Source of the DNA: an uncultured Thermoguttaceae bacterium
GTDB taxonomy: Bacteria > Planctomycetota > Planctomycetia > Pirellulales > Thermoguttaceae
Assembly: GCA_938042245.1 (NCBI GenBank)
Contig: CALIRO010000102.1
Span: forward strand, 1 to 44,163
Length of the DNA stretch: 44,163 nucleotides
Direction of reading: 5' to 3'
Part shown: positions 43,740-44,163 of the stretch, in pieces
How positions within the stretch are numbered: position 1 is the stretch's first letter
How the letters are laid out: the number at the start of each line of letters is the position of its first letter
The notes under the pieces: generated by a model
Seen by the model: only the letters and a program-made list of their open reading frames with translations
The model's database searches: none
Told to the model about the DNA's origin: nothing
Program-made: the position numbers and the translations under genes

Positions 43740-44163
43740 ATGAATAATTGGATATTCCATCGGCCAGAAAAAGTCCTTCTTTGGGCTTTTTTAGGGATGG
43801 TGATTTTGATCGGAGGTTGCCATAGCCCAGGACCTCTGCGCCCCTTACGGCCCTGGTTTCCCCCGTGCGATCCGACCCACTGTGCCCAGGGCTGCGGGCA
43901 AGAAACGGTTTGGGAATCTGGACCAGCCGGGCCGCTCCAAAACACCCCAGAAGCCGATCTGGCCTGCCAAGGTTGTCTTCCTACCCCACCCCTGTCCCCT
44001 GGGTGGTATCCCGGACCGTTAAGCTGGCTATTTGACCGGATCTTCTGGCCGTATTATCCGGGCTTTGCCGGCTGCGGCCAGCGCTATTGGAGCCCCTGGG
44101 CCGCCGATCCGCCGGATTGCTGCGATCCGTGCGACCACTACGGCCAATGGAACGGCGCCCAGC
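43740..44163 (+). CDS. Cys-rich lipoprotein, 3'-truncated by the window end
   Basis: 141 codons visible, open to the last base. The N-terminus (MNNWIFHRPEKVLLWAFLG) is a lipoprotein signal ending in the lipobox LIGGC (Cys27). The mature part is Pro/Trp/Cys-rich: PPCDPTHCAQGCGQ, LACQGCLP, FAGCGQRYW and DCCDPCDHYG. At least eleven further cysteines follow the anchor, suggesting disulfide bonds or metal binding outside the membrane; such Cys- and Gly-rich surface proteins are common in planctomycetes. No enzymatic motif is visible. A ribosome binding site is only suggested by AGGACAGAGAAG. The rest of the gene is needed for a better call. Confidence 0.78.
   Translation, partial: MNNWIFHRPEKVLLWAFLGMVILIGGCHSPGPLRPLRPWFPPCDPTHCAQGCGQETVWESGPAGPLQNTPEADLACQGCLPTPPLSPGWYPGPLSWLFDRIFWPYYPGFAGCGQRYWSPWAADPPDCCDPCDHYGQWNGAQ

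Overview
The window reads as a chromosomal stretch of a planctomycete, probably a Pirellulales-type organism. This is inferred from gene content, not from a search. The pointers are: an ECF sigma/anti-sigma pair; small lipoproteins with a carboxypeptidase-regulatory-like fold; Tat-exported sugar isomerase-like TIM barrels; a very large TPR protein with an Ala-rich N-terminus; a Cys-rich lipoprotein; and many housekeeping proteins enlarged by low-complexity inserts. I see no phage, transposase or cas gene. The window is mostly ordinary core genome with dispersed non-coding repeats.

Layout. 1-3839: 3' part of an exported MsrB, tRNA-Leu(TAG), then on the minus strand an ECF sigma factor, an anti-sigma-like membrane protein and an overlapping membrane/lipoprotein. 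4306-10400: trpD, an MFS exporter, an M28 peptidase, a Tat-exported hydroxypyruvate-isomerase-like protein and thiG, separated by palindromic repeats. 10795-15927: a 1710-residue TPR membrane protein. 15928-18547: a mostly non-coding stretch holding an ABM monooxygenase, tRNA-Val(TAC), a 37/37/37 bp repeat pair and a lipoprotein. 18548-20639: a Gfo/Idh/MocA oxidoreductase converging with a xylose-isomerase-like TIM barrel. 20850-28313: the phosphate operon pstS-pstC-pstA-pstB-phoU (minus strand), with both permeases carrying large extra domains and a candidate Pho box upstream. 28633-33391 (minus): a 93-aa conserved-looking protein, ilvC, ilvN, a UDP-sugar epimerase and another TIM-barrel isomerase. 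33635-36672 (plus): uppP and an asnB-type amidotransferase. 36688-38776 (minus): an SSS symporter with a small membrane protein behind it. 39241-44163: a secreted two-domain protein, an aldolase-like TIM barrel, a PilZ-like protein and the start of a Cys-rich lipoprotein.

How the genes fit together. The pst-phoU block is a complete high-affinity phosphate uptake and signalling unit. ilvC and ilvN are two steps of branched-chain amino acid synthesis, with the catalytic ilvB missing from the window. The isomerase-like TIM barrels, the oxidoreductase and the SSS symporter fit carbohydrate catabolism. The epimerase, UppP and AsnB-like protein fit envelope or exopolysaccharide synthesis.

The most unusual signals are non-coding or structural: short arrays of a 9-nt A/T-rich unit in three or four intergenic regions, a CRISPR-like repeat pair, a family of about 100-bp dispersed repeats, REP-type palindromes (one apparently absorbed into the pstC reading frame), and low-complexity inserts in many otherwise standard enzymes.
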